A stretch of 17,657 nucleotides of DNA. Origin: JAYVIQ01 sp043770215 (GTDB lineage Bacteria > Bacteroidota > Bacteroidia > Cytophagales > JAAEPT01). A model generated the notes under the pieces. That model did no database searches. It was given only the letters and a program-made list of their open reading frames with translations, and was not told where the DNA came from. Within the stretch, counting starts at the first letter, position 1, and each line of letters opens with the position of its first letter. A program made the position numbers and the translations under genes. The stretch covers positions 1 through 17,657 of the forward strand of contig JAYVIQ010000002.1 in NCBI GenBank assembly GCA_043770215.1. Direction: 5' to 3'. This document shows positions 1-7,590 of this stretch, in pieces.

Positions 1-563
1 AAGAAAGAAAAAATTGCTTCTGGAAAATGTTCTCGCACTTTCAGAAACCAAACCAAGAATTATTAACCGTTTGTGAAATTAATTATTGAACTATATATAA
101 ATCTACCAAATACAGAACTTTGTCATATTGGAACTATAAGCCAAGAAATGGAGTCCATTGCAAAAAAGTATTCAAATAATAATATTGTATACCTTGGTTC
201 AAAACCACAAAACGAACTTAACAAAAACTATTCACAAGGTTCTGTTTTTTTCTATTACCATCTTTAAAAGATGGTTTTGGAATGGCACAACCACAAGCTA
301 TAGCATGAAGTCTTCCTATAATACGCAATAAAAAGGAAGAAGATTTAAACTCTAAAGATGGAGAAGAAGATTTTGTTATTCCTAATAGAAATGTAGAAGC
401 ATTAAAAGAAAAATTGCTTTATTTGTATAATAACCCCACAATTTGTAAAGAAATGGGTGAAAAAGCGAAAAAGAGAGTGAATAATGATTTTTCTTGGGAT
501 GATTATGGCAATAGGTATCATAAAAATCTAGAAATAATAATGAATATAAACATGAATAAATAA
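1..563 (+). pseudogene. Decayed family-4 (GT4) glycosyltransferase, C-terminal half
   Basis: This is the remnant of a nucleotide-sugar glycosyltransferase (GT-B fold, GT4) that would have worked in surface polysaccharide assembly. From position 73 the frame reads a GT4-like stretch (LPNTELCHIGTISQEM, then NIVYLGSKPQNEL). Near 255-270 the frame is lost. The continuation in another frame gives the hallmark LPSLKDGFGMAQPQAIA. An in-frame TGA at 306-308 then sits where relatives usually have Cys in AMACGLP. After the stop, SLPII, DFVIPNRNVEALKEKLL and the closing FSWDDYGNRY block are still readable to the TAA at 561-563. Bases 3-87 in yet another frame (FSHFQKPNQELL) may be a further displaced piece. 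There are thus at least two inactivating lesions, and the 5' end lies outside the window. The stop is four bases before rfbF, so this was probably once part of the same operon. The family is clear; the exact sugar is unknown. Confidence 0.8.
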
Positions 564-567
564 ACAC

Positions 568-1338
568 ATGAAAACATTAATATTAGCAGGTGGCTTTGGC
601 TCAAGAATTAGCGAAGAAACAGACTTAAAGCCAAAACCCATGATAGAAATAGGTGGTAAACCCATCTTATGGCATATAATGAAAATGTATTCTAATCACG
701 GACTAAATGATTTTGTGATACTTTTGGGTTATAAAGGCTATGTAATTAAAGAATATTTTGCCAATTATTTCTTGCACCAGAGTGATGTGACTTTTGATAT
801 GACTACCAACAAAATGGTAATTCATAACAACTCTTCAGAACCTTGGAAAGTAACTTTAATAGACACAGGAGAAAACTCTATGACTGGTGGCAGAATAAAA
901 AGGGCTGCAAAATACATAGGCAATGAAACATTTCTTTTGACTTATGGAGATGGCGTATCTGATGTAAACATAAATGATGCTATAGCATTTCATAAAACAA
1001 ACAAAAAAGCAATTACTATGACTTCTGTACAGCCCGCTGGTAGGTTTGGAGCATTAGAAATAGCGGAAGACAATAGTGTAAAATCGTTTATAGAAAAGCC
1101 AAATGGAGACGGGAATTGGATAAATGGAGGTTTTTTTGTTTGCGAACCTCAGGTTTTAGACTTTATAGATAATGACGCTACCGTTTTTGAAAAAGAGCCA
1201 TTAGAAAACTTAGCCAAAAATGGCGAATTATTTACCTTTAAACATTATGGCTTTTGGCAATGCATGGATACATTAAGGGATAAAAATTATTTAAACGAAC
1301 TTTGGGACAAAAACAAAGCTCCTTGGAGAAGTTGGTGA
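568..1338 (+). CDS. rfbF: Glucose-1-phosphate cytidylyltransferase
   Basis: The enzyme makes CDP-glucose and diphosphate from CTP and alpha-D-glucose 1-phosphate, the first committed step to CDP-linked deoxysugars. At 256 residues it has the normal family length. The N-terminal nucleotide-binding signature LAGGFGSR is at residues 6-13, followed by the KPKPMIEIGGKP block (21-32) that closes over the nucleotide. TYGDGVSD (125-132) carries the metal-binding Asp128, and IEKP and WINGGFFV appear in the expected order near 173-190. The C-terminal FWQCMDTLRDK segment is typical of RfbF rather than of dTDP-glucose synthases. The ATG start follows the stop of the broken glycosyltransferase by four bases, and rfbG begins 15 bases downstream, so the two are co-transcribed. 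No damage is seen. The assignment is confident; the symbol ddhA is also used for this gene. Confidence 0.95.
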   Translation: MKTLILAGGFGSRISEETDLKPKPMIEIGGKPILWHIMKMYSNHGLNDFVILLGYKGYVIKEYFANYFLHQSDVTFDMTTNKMVIHNNSSEPWKVTLIDTGENSMTGGRIKRAAKYIGNETFLLTYGDGVSDVNINDAIAFHKTNKKAITMTSVQPAGRFGALEIAEDNSVKSFIEKPNGDGNWINGGFFVCEPQVLDFIDNDATVFEKEPLENLAKNGELFTFKHYGFWQCMDTLRDKNYLNELWDKNKAPWRSW

Positions 1339-1353
1339 TTAATTGAAAAAATT

Positions 1354-2457
1354 ATGTTTGGAGATATATATAAAAATAAAAAAGTGCTTGTTACTGGCAA
1401 TACAGGCTTCAAAGGCGCTTGGCTGAGCCTTTGGTTAAAACAATTAGGCGCAGATGTATATGGGATTTCAAAAGATATTCCTAGTACACCATCGCTTTTT
1501 GAAATTGCAAATTTAGAGTCGCAGATAAATCATGTGTTTGCAGACATTAGAGATTTAGATGATATGGTGCGTATTATTCAAGAAATTACACCAGATTTTG
1601 TATTTCATTTAGCAGCACAACCTATTGTAAAATTGTCTTATTCAGAACCAATAGACACTATGTCATCTAACATTATGGGTACAGCAAATATTTTAGAGGC
1701 TTTACGAGTTTCTGATTTTAAATGCACTGCCATAATGATTACAAGCGACAAATGTTATGACAATGTAGAATGGGAATGGGGCTATAAAGAAACAGACGCT
1801 TTAGGCGGTAAAGACCCATACAGCGCATCTAAAGGAGCTGCAGAAATTGTTATAAAAAGCTATTACGAAAGTTATTTTAAATCGGTAGATTCCAAGGTTA
1901 GGATTTGTTCTGTACGTGCAGGCAATGTAATTGGAGGAGCAGACTGGGCGGCAAGCAGATTGGTGCCAGATATGTTTAGATCTTGGTCTGAAAATGAAAT
2001 TGTAACCATAAGAAGCCCATATTCTACTAGACCTTGGCAACATGTTCTAGAGCCCTTGAGCGGATATTTAAGGTGCGGAGAAGCGTTGTACAATGACCAA
2101 AAATACAATGGCTTTGCCTATAATTTTGGTCCAAACTCAGACCAAAACAAAACAGTATTGCAGTTATTAGAAGAAATAAGCAAATACTGGGGCAGCAAAG
2201 ATGCTACAAAAATGTACAGTATAGAGCCAGATTTGAATTTGCATGAAGCAGGTCTTTTAAAATTAAATTGCGATAGAGCTTTGCAACATTTCAATTGGAA
2301 ACCTACTATGCATTTTGATGAAACAGTAGAATTTACAGCTACTTGGTACAATAATTTTTATAATCAGACTGACCTAGACATGCTACAATTTACAAATGAG
2401 CAGATTACCAAATATACTGAACTTGCAAAACTAAGAAACAACAATTGGGCTTTATGA
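1354..2457 (+). CDS. rfbG: CDP-glucose 4,6-dehydratase
   Basis: This extended short-chain dehydrogenase converts CDP-glucose to CDP-4-keto-6-deoxyglucose, the branch point for CDP-sugars. At 367 residues it fits the family. The NAD-binding glycine motif TGNTGFKG is at residues 14-21, with the FKG variant characteristic of CDP-glucose dehydratases. HLAAQP follows at 84-89, TSDKCY at 129-134, and the catalytic YSASK (Tyr155, Lys159) after KDP. The RPWQHVLEPLSGY segment further on is a recognisable RfbG signature. It lies 15 bases after rfbF, which supplies its substrate. Its TGA stop overlaps the ATG of the next gene (ATGA), implying translational coupling. In the classical 3,6-dideoxyhexose route the next enzyme is the dehydratase RfbH; none is present in this window, so the product probably stays a 6-deoxyhexose. 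An alternative symbol is ddhB. Confidence 0.95.
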   Translation: MFGDIYKNKKVLVTGNTGFKGAWLSLWLKQLGADVYGISKDIPSTPSLFEIANLESQINHVFADIRDLDDMVRIIQEITPDFVFHLAAQPIVKLSYSEPIDTMSSNIMGTANILEALRVSDFKCTAIMITSDKCYDNVEWEWGYKETDALGGKDPYSASKGAAEIVIKSYYESYFKSVDSKVRICSVRAGNVIGGADWAASRLVPDMFRSWSENEIVTIRSPYSTRPWQHVLEPLSGYLRCGEALYNDQKYNGFAYNFGPNSDQNKTVLQLLEEISKYWGSKDATKMYSIEPDLNLHEAGLLKLNCDRALQHFNWKPTMHFDETVEFTATWYNNFYNQTDLDMLQFTNEQITKYTELAKLRNNNWAL

Positions 2458-2903
2458 CAGATTTGATGGACGGAATTACGCTTACACCTTTAAAAATTAT
2501 TGAAATAGCAAAAGGAAATGTAATGCACGCCTTAAAAAGTTCAGACAGCAGTTTTTCTGGTTTTGGTGAGTCTTATTTTTCCACCATAGAATGTAATCAA
2601 GTAAAGGGATGGAAAAAACATACTCGTATGGTTTCTACATTGATAGTCCCTGTAGGTGAAGTGAGATTTGTATTTTATGACGACAGGGAAAATAGCCAAA
2701 CAAAAGGTGAGTTTTTTGAATGTTATTTATCGCTAAAAAATTACAAACGGTTAACCGTACAACCAGGCATTTGGATGGCTTTTCAAGGCATTGGCAAAGA
2801 AATAAATCTGGTAATGAATATTGCTAGTATAGAACATGACCCTACAGAAGGATTGGTTCAAGATGTTTCCGTATCTGACATAAAATTTGATTTTGGAGCT
2901 TAA
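2454..2903 (+). CDS. RmlC-like cupin (dTDP-4-dehydrorhamnose 3,5-epimerase-related)
   Basis: This is a small single-domain cupin resembling the short RmlC/RfbC-related proteins of polysaccharide clusters. With the ATG at 2454, which overlaps the rfbG stop as ATGA, it has 149 residues. A TTG at 2445 would add three residues but is less natural. Family-like segments in order are DGITLTPLK at the N-terminus, FSGFGESYFSTI, VKGWKKHTRM, VPVGEVRFVFYDDRE and PGIWMAFQG. The KGWKKH block takes the place of the RGLHxQ region that holds the catalytic His in true RmlC, so 3,5-epimerase activity cannot be taken for granted. The protein is also shorter than typical RmlC (about 180 residues). Lying directly after rfbG, it most plausibly epimerises a 4-keto-6-deoxy CDP-sugar at C3, C5 or both; a ketoisomerase role is possible. 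The fold is well supported, but the substrate is inferred from context alone. Confidence 0.75.
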   Translation: MTDLMDGITLTPLKIIEIAKGNVMHALKSSDSSFSGFGESYFSTIECNQVKGWKKHTRMVSTLIVPVGEVRFVFYDDRENSQTKGEFFECYLSLKNYKRLTVQPGIWMAFQGIGKEINLVMNIASIEHDPTEGLVQDVSVSDIKFDFGA

Positions 2904-3831
2904 AAAAAACATACTAATCACTGGCGGAAAAGGCTATTTAGGAACAAGAATTACAAATTTCTTATCTCAAATAGATTACTTTTCTGTTTTTGTAACTAGT
3001 AGAAATAATTTACCTTTAGAAAATAAGCAAGTACAATTAATTTCTGTAAATACAGCTTCAGATAATTTAGAGATTGTTTTAGAATCAATAGATGTAGTCA
3101 TACATTTAGCAGCATTAGATGCAAAAAATAGTGATCTATTTCCTGAAGAAGCAATAGATGTAAACATAAAAGATACCGTAAAATGGCTAGAAGCTAGCGC
3201 AAAATCTAAAGTTTACCATTTTATATATTTTTCTACTATCCATGTATACGGAAACTCACTCATCGGCAATATAAGTGAGAATACTGCAACCAAGCCTGTT
3301 CATCCTTACGCCATCACTCACAAATGTGCCGAAGACTATGTGCTATATTATAGCAAAAAACATGGTTTTAAAAGTCAAATATTTAGATTATCTAATTCTA
3401 TGGGCTACCCAGAATCAGAAATGTCTCAATGGAATTTACTAGTACCAGATTTGTGTAAAAAAGCTGTACTCACAAATAAAATCCCTTTGCATTCTAACCC
3501 AAAAACCACAAGAGATTTTATACCTATACAAGATGTTTGCAGAGCAATAGAGCATTTTATTAAAAATAAAGAAATTGAAGAAGGCATCTACAACATAAGC
3601 AGTGCCAAAAGTATGACCATCTTAGAAATGGCAACTAAAATTAAACAGCAATGCCAAGAGTTAGGCATTTGTTTACCAACTATTGAATTACTTTCTCAAG
3701 AGATAAACGAACCCCCTTCATACTCAATAGATAATACTAAACTGAAAGAAACAGGATTTGTATTGAATGAAAATTACGAATTAGAAATAAAAGGTTTATT
3801 GACATATTGTTTAAATAAATTTAAGAAATGA
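2887..3831 (+). CDS. NAD-dependent epimerase/dehydratase family protein (extended SDR), probable nucleotide-sugar 4-reductase or epimerase
   Basis: This is a Rossmann-fold sugar-nucleotide enzyme of about 314 residues. ITGGKGYLG at residues 11-19 is the dinucleotide-binding loop, and HLAA at 72-75 and FSTIHVYG at 114-121 are standard landmarks. The active-site Tyr is in HPYAITHKCAED (Tyr140). The residue four positions later, normally Lys of YxxxK, is His144, with Lys145 next to it. The start is uncertain: no ATG is available, and TTG codons at 2887 and 2893 both overlap the end of the cupin gene; the second gives a start just before the Rossmann strand. The next gene overlaps its stop (ATGA). 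By position it is the likely last step of CDP-sugar synthesis, reducing or epimerising the 4-keto intermediate. GDP- or UDP-sugar substrates cannot be excluded. The family is certain, the reaction is inferred. Confidence 0.8.
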   Translation: MILELKKNILITGGKGYLGTRITNFLSQIDYFSVFVTSRNNLPLENKQVQLISVNTASDNLEIVLESIDVVIHLAALDAKNSDLFPEEAIDVNIKDTVKWLEASAKSKVYHFIYFSTIHVYGNSLIGNISENTATKPVHPYAITHKCAEDYVLYYSKKHGFKSQIFRLSNSMGYPESEMSQWNLLVPDLCKKAVLTNKIPLHSNPKTTRDFIPIQDVCRAIEHFIKNKEIEEGIYNISSAKSMTILEMATKIKQQCQELGICLPTIELLSQEINEPPSYSIDNTKLKETGFVLNENYELEIKGLLTYCLNKFKK

Positions 3832-5009
3832 TAGATATATTAGTCATTTCACATGCCTCTTTTAGAAGAGTAAATAGATTGATTTACAATATATTAAGTA
3901 AAGAATACGGACTTAAAATTTGTATTTTGGCCCCTACCTCCCTTGTTCAAGGCGGGAAAATACTTGAAACTGATGCAGTATTAGAAAATGACACTGAAGT
4001 TATTTTTAGAGAATTAAAAGGAGCAAACCCTAGAACTTACGGGTTTAAAGGCACAATAGCTCTGCTCAATGAATTAAAACCAAAGATGATTTATTTAGAC
4101 AATGACCCAATAAGCATTCAAGCAATAAATCTTGGCAATTGGGCTATGAAAAATAAATCTAGCCTAGTATGTTTAACCTGCGAAAACCTAAAATTTGATT
4201 TGGTAAGCAGTTTTAAAAGAGTTGGTGCAAAAGGAATATTATTTTCAGTTTTTAAAACACTGTTGCTTTGGTTTAGCAGAAGTAATGTAAGCCATGTTTT
4301 TGCAATAAATAAGTCAGGTTTAGAGATTTACAAATCTTTGGGTTTTAAGTCTGTTTCGCTTACTCCGCTAGGTTTCGATCCTAAAATATTTTATCCAAAT
4401 CTTGTTGAAAGAACCAATAAAAGAGCAGAATTGGGAATAAATGAACGCACCCTTGTCTTTGCATACATAGGTAGAACTGTTTATGAAAAAGGAGTACATG
4501 TCTTGCTTAAAAGCTTATCTCTTCTAGAGAAAGGCAATTGGGTATTTATTTTAGATAAATTTTCGGCAACAAAAACGAGTTATCAAGAAGAGATTATTTC
4601 ATTAATAGAAGCCTATAAACTTACAGACAACGTACTCTATTTTGATGCACCACACGCAGAAATTGCAAACTACATGAATGCTGCCGATGTAGTTATTGTG
4701 CCTTCTATAAGCGTACCAAAATGGGTAGAGCAATACGGAAGAGTAGCCCCAGAGGCAATGGCATGTGGAAAGATAGTTGTAGCCTCTAATGTAGGTGCTT
4801 TGCCAGAAATTATTGCAGATGCTGGTATATTAGTAGAAGAAAATAATGCTCTAGAACTTAAAAATGTATTGAGCAAGCTAATTTCTGAGCCAAATACCTT
4901 TGCTGTTTTAAAGGAGAAAGCGCTTAACAGAGCCCACTCAAAATATAGCGTAGGCGTACAAGCCAAATTATTGCATGAAACTTTTAAAAAATTGCATTCT
5001 AAAGTATGA
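3828..5009 (+). CDS. Glycosyltransferase family 4 protein
   Basis: This is a GT-B fold retaining glycosyltransferase of 393 residues, expected to act at the cytoplasmic face of the inner membrane on a lipid-linked glycan. The N-terminal domain starts with the Rossmann-like strand MIDILVISHASF and is poorly conserved, as usual for the acceptor side. The C-terminal domain begins near residue 205 and contains FAYIGRTVYEKGVHVLLK (donor phosphate loop region). The E-x7-E signature EQYGRVAPE is at 301-309, followed by AMACGKIVVASNVGALPEII. These are the nucleotide-sugar binding elements of GT4. The ATG overlaps the preceding stop by four bases, and the next gene overlaps its own stop by four, so it is translationally coupled in the middle of the operon. 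A natural donor would be the CDP-sugar made upstream, but this is inference; sequence alone does not give the donor or linkage. Confidence 0.88.
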   Translation: MIDILVISHASFRRVNRLIYNILSKEYGLKICILAPTSLVQGGKILETDAVLENDTEVIFRELKGANPRTYGFKGTIALLNELKPKMIYLDNDPISIQAINLGNWAMKNKSSLVCLTCENLKFDLVSSFKRVGAKGILFSVFKTLLLWFSRSNVSHVFAINKSGLEIYKSLGFKSVSLTPLGFDPKIFYPNLVERTNKRAELGINERTLVFAYIGRTVYEKGVHVLLKSLSLLEKGNWVFILDKFSATKTSYQEEIISLIEAYKLTDNVLYFDAPHAEIANYMNAADVVIVPSISVPKWVEQYGRVAPEAMACGKIVVASNVGALPEIIADAGILVEENNALELKNVLSKLISEPNTFAVLKEKALNRAHSKYSVGVQAKLLHETFKKLHSKV

Positions 5010-6052
5010 GTACCGCAAAAAAAATGCGATTATTAATTGTAGGTTCTAAAGAGCCTTATGCTCTAGAAAAATCCTATATAGATAATTTATCTAAAGACAT
5101 AGATGTTGAATTGTTCGATTCTCACGATGTTTTTCTTAACTATTATCAAAAAAATAGTATAAATAAACTCATTTTTAGATTAGGCATATCTAGAATTTTC
5201 CCTAAAATAAACAATGCTCTATTGCATTTTTTGAGTCAAAATACGTTTGATGTGATTTGGGTCTTTAAAGGAATGGAAATTTATCCATCGACCCTAAAAA
5301 AAATAAAAGAAAGTGGCGTTAAATTGGTGAATTACAATGCAGATCATCCGTTTATGTATTTCTCTAAAGGTACTGGCAACAAAAATGTTTTTGATGGAAT
5401 AAAACACTATCACCATCATTTTTCTTACTCCCAATCTATTGTAAAAAGAATAAAAACCGAATATTCTATCTCTAGTTCTTGGCTTCCTTTTGGGTTTACA
5501 AACGCTAAAAAACCAGCACTAAAAGAGAATGAAGAAATTAATAAAGTTTGTTTTATTGGAAACCCAGACAGCAATAGAGAAAAAGTAATAAACACACTCC
5601 TACAAAATAAAATAGCTGTAGATGTATATGGAAATGGCTGGGATAATTTATTTGCCAATAACAGCTATATTAAAACACACCCACCAGTATATTCTGAAAC
5701 GTTTGTAGAAACTGCTCAGAAATATAGAGTGCAATTAAACGTGTTTCGCCCACATAATTTGGGAAGTCATAACATGCGCACCTTTGAGATGCCCGCACTT
5801 GGCTGTATAATGCTTGCACCTGTAAGCCATGAGCATAGTGAATTATTTGTAGAATGTACAGAGGCTTTTTTTTATGAAAATGATGAAGAGTTGATAAAAA
5901 AATGTACCCTTATTTTAGATTTAACTTTTGATAAAGCCAATGAAATAAGAAAAAGTGCATACCAAAGATCTATACATTCTGGATATTCTTATAGTGATAG
6001 GGCAGAAGAAGTGTTAAAAAAAATTACAACTATTCTTTCACAAAATGAGTAA
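5006..6052 (+). CDS. CgeB-like glycosyltransferase (glycosyl transferase group 1 type C-terminal domain)
   Basis: This 348-residue protein resembles the CgeB/DUF3880-type glycosyltransferases found in spore-coat and polysaccharide gene clusters. The N-terminal half has the Rossmann-like start MRLLIVGSKEPYALEKS (the second Met, residue 7, could be the true start) and the segment DVIWVFKGMEIYP. The C-terminal half carries VCFIGNPDSNRE, VDVYGNGW and LNVFRPHNLGSHNMRTFEM. The HNMRTFE block (residues 255-261) followed by PALGCIMLAP corresponds to the nucleotide-sugar binding region of this family. No signal peptide or membrane segment is seen, so it is probably cytoplasmic. It overlaps the previous gene by four bases (ATGA) and the next gene by eight. 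It probably adds the second sugar transferred by this short operon. The family assignment is good, but donor and acceptor are unknown. Confidence 0.8.
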   Translation: MSTAKKMRLLIVGSKEPYALEKSYIDNLSKDIDVELFDSHDVFLNYYQKNSINKLIFRLGISRIFPKINNALLHFLSQNTFDVIWVFKGMEIYPSTLKKIKESGVKLVNYNADHPFMYFSKGTGNKNVFDGIKHYHHHFSYSQSIVKRIKTEYSISSSWLPFGFTNAKKPALKENEEINKVCFIGNPDSNREKVINTLLQNKIAVDVYGNGWDNLFANNSYIKTHPPVYSETFVETAQKYRVQLNVFRPHNLGSHNMRTFEMPALGCIMLAPVSHEHSELFVECTEAFFYENDEELIKKCTLILDLTFDKANEIRKSAYQRSIHSGYSYSDRAEEVLKKITTILSQNE

Positions 6053-7151
6053 TAAAATAATACATTACAAAGGCTTAAATGGAATACGGGCTATAGCCTC
6101 ATTAATTGTTTTGTGTGCACACATAAACCACGCTTCTCATTTTTATGGTTTGAGTTCTTTAACTATTTTTGGAAGCGGAAGCGCAAGCCTTGCAGTGGTT
6201 CTTTTTTTTGTATTAAGCGGGTATTTAATCACCAGATTATTGTTAGTAGAAAAAGATACATTTTCTAAAATTGATTTGCCTAAATTTTATGTGCGAAGAA
6301 TATTAAGAATATGGCCAATCTATTATTTGATAATTATTGTAGGACTTTTGTTTTATTTCTCCATGCCTTCACTAACAAAACTTAATGAGATTGAGATTTT
6401 TAAAACATTTGCACTATATACTTTTTTAATTTCCAATATAGGCTATGGTATGAGCTTAACATTTTTAATCATAACTCCCTTATGGTCAGTAGGAGTAGAA
6501 GAACAATTTTATGTTTTTTGGCCAATTTTAATTGAAAAATCTAAAAATATATTAAAAACGCTGCTTTTATTTATTTTCGCATACTTAGCCTTAAAAATCT
6601 CATGTAAATTTTTAGCCTCTAAAACCGTGTATACAATAGTACATATCAGTTGTTTTGATTGTATGGCTATTGGCGGAATAGGTGCATATTTAATTCATAT
6701 AAAAAGCAAATCCCTCGCACTTTTATTTCACCCTATTAGTCAAATTATTTCTTGGAGTATTTTGGCAATTGATGTTTTCTACAGCCCTGTGCATGTTTTT
6801 TCTTTCCTGGACAACGAAATACATGCTGTTTTTTACTTAATCATTATTCTTAATGTTAGTGCTAATCCTAAAACTCTAATTGCTTTAGAAAATAAAATTT
6901 TTGATTTTATTGGCAGAATATCGTACGGAATATATGTTTACCACAGTGCTGTAATTGTTGGTTTGTCTTTAATTTTTAAACATGTACTTTTTTTGAAATT
7001 AGAAAACAATTTTACGGGGTACGGCACCCTGTTTACAACGCTTATAGCCTCCACCCTTCTGGTTTCTTATCTCTCCTATACCTATTTCGAATCCTATTTT
7101 ATTAAAAGAAAACATACCTTTACTAAAATAGAATCTTCTTCTAGGGTATAA
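6045..7151 (+). CDS. Acyltransferase 3 family membrane protein (OafA/YrhL-like)
   Basis: This is a polytopic inner-membrane O-acyltransferase, 368 residues, expected to acetylate or otherwise acylate a sugar of the nearby polysaccharide. The N-terminus has LNGIRAIASLIVLCAHINH with the family's conserved Arg15 and His26 spaced R-x10-H. VVLFFVLSGYLITRLL follows, then the basic YVRRILRIWPIYYL loop and LWSVGVEEQFYVFWP (residues 146-160). GRISYGIYVYHS appears near the end. About ten hydrophobic segments can be counted. There is no extra C-terminal SGNH domain, so it is the short membrane-only form. The start overlaps the upstream glycosyltransferase by eight bases, which makes it the last intact gene of the polysaccharide operon. 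A broken paralog begins 13 bases after its stop. The acyl group and acceptor sugar cannot be read from sequence. Confidence 0.9.
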   Translation: MSNKIIHYKGLNGIRAIASLIVLCAHINHASHFYGLSSLTIFGSGSASLAVVLFFVLSGYLITRLLLVEKDTFSKIDLPKFYVRRILRIWPIYYLIIIVGLLFYFSMPSLTKLNEIEIFKTFALYTFLISNIGYGMSLTFLIITPLWSVGVEEQFYVFWPILIEKSKNILKTLLLFIFAYLALKISCKFLASKTVYTIVHISCFDCMAIGGIGAYLIHIKSKSLALLFHPISQIISWSILAIDVFYSPVHVFSFLDNEIHAVFYLIIILNVSANPKTLIALENKIFDFIGRISYGIYVYHSAVIVGLSLIFKHVLFLKLENNFTGYGTLFTTLIASTLLVSYLSYTYFESYFIKRKHTFTKIESSSRV

Positions 7152-7164
7152 AATTTAGATTGCT

Positions 7165-7400
7165 ATGACTGAAAAAAAACACTACTACTGATTGATTTAA
7201 TACGGTTTTTGGCTGCTTTTCTTGTTATGATAGCGCATTTTAGAGGAGCTTTTTTTGTCGAATAAAAGCATCTAACAGACACTCAACACACTATTTATGC
7301 TCAGCTATTTTACTTGGTGACTAGATTTGGCGAAGAGCCAGTAATTGTATTTTTTGTATTAAATGGGTTTTTAGTAGGTGGTGATTCTATAGATATTTAG
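7165..7400 (+). pseudogene. Second acyltransferase 3 gene, N-terminal remnant only
   Basis: Shortly after the intact acyltransferase, an ATG at 7165 begins a decayed relative. The first codons (MTEKK) run into an eight-A tract at 7172-7179. Adding one A would join them to the frame LLLIDLIRFLAAFLVMIAHF, which is the canonical acyltransferase-3 opening with Arg and His in the R-x10-H spacing. An in-frame TAA at 7263-7265 interrupts it, but the same frame resumes with LFYLVTRFGEEPVIVFFVLNGFLVGG, again typical of the family, and ends at TAG 7398-7400. Only about 75 of some 350 residues remain, so the gene carries a frameshift, a nonsense mutation and a large 3' deletion. The remnant differs clearly from the neighbouring intact protein, so it is not a recent duplicate. 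It is more likely debris from a previous version of the polysaccharide locus. Confidence 0.8.
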
Positions 7401-7590
7401 CAATCGAGAAAATATTAATTTATCTATATCAGAGTACTCCCCTATTCCCAACTTAAAATGCGTAGAAGTACCCAATTCAGCAAAATCATTAGATGAAAAT
7501 TCATTTCAGAAATATAACTTTTCAATCAAATTTTGTAATTGCCCTACCTATTAAACCACATTAATTACTGTTTTCTTTAGAATTTAATCT
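7393..7590 (+). other. Open frame without a start codon, then AT-rich spacer before convergent pdxJ
   Basis: From 7393 to the TAA at 7552-7554 a frame stays open for 53 codons without ATG. It reads with protein-like composition (for example NLKCVEVPNSAKSLDENSF). It is in a different frame from the acyltransferase remnant and does not resemble that family. It may be the 3' tail of a deleted gene joined to the remnant by a deletion near 7390, or simply chance. I do not recognise it. The remaining bases to the end of pdxJ hold no clear bidirectional terminator. Confidence 0.3.

Noticed and set aside
306..308. In-frame TGA in the glycosyltransferase remnant as possible selenocysteine or recoded TGA
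   Set aside because: A frameshift precedes it, no selenocysteine insertion structure is evident, and TGA acts as a normal stop in intact genes here (rfbG, cvpA), so decay is the simpler reading.
4670..4966. 98-codon minus-strand open frame inside the GT4 gene
   Set aside because: It lies wholly opposite conserved GT4 motifs, has no family resemblance, and is best explained as a shadow frame.
568..7151. The polysaccharide operon as a defence or mobile system
   Set aside because: All seven intact genes fit ordinary nucleotide-sugar synthesis, glycosyl transfer and acylation. No nuclease, helicase, integrase, toxin or recombination site was seen.
7172..7179. A8 tract at the start of the acyltransferase remnant as a phase-variation switch
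   Set aside because: Restoring the frame would not restore a gene, because a TAA at 7263 and a large 3' truncation remain. It is decay, not a working switch.
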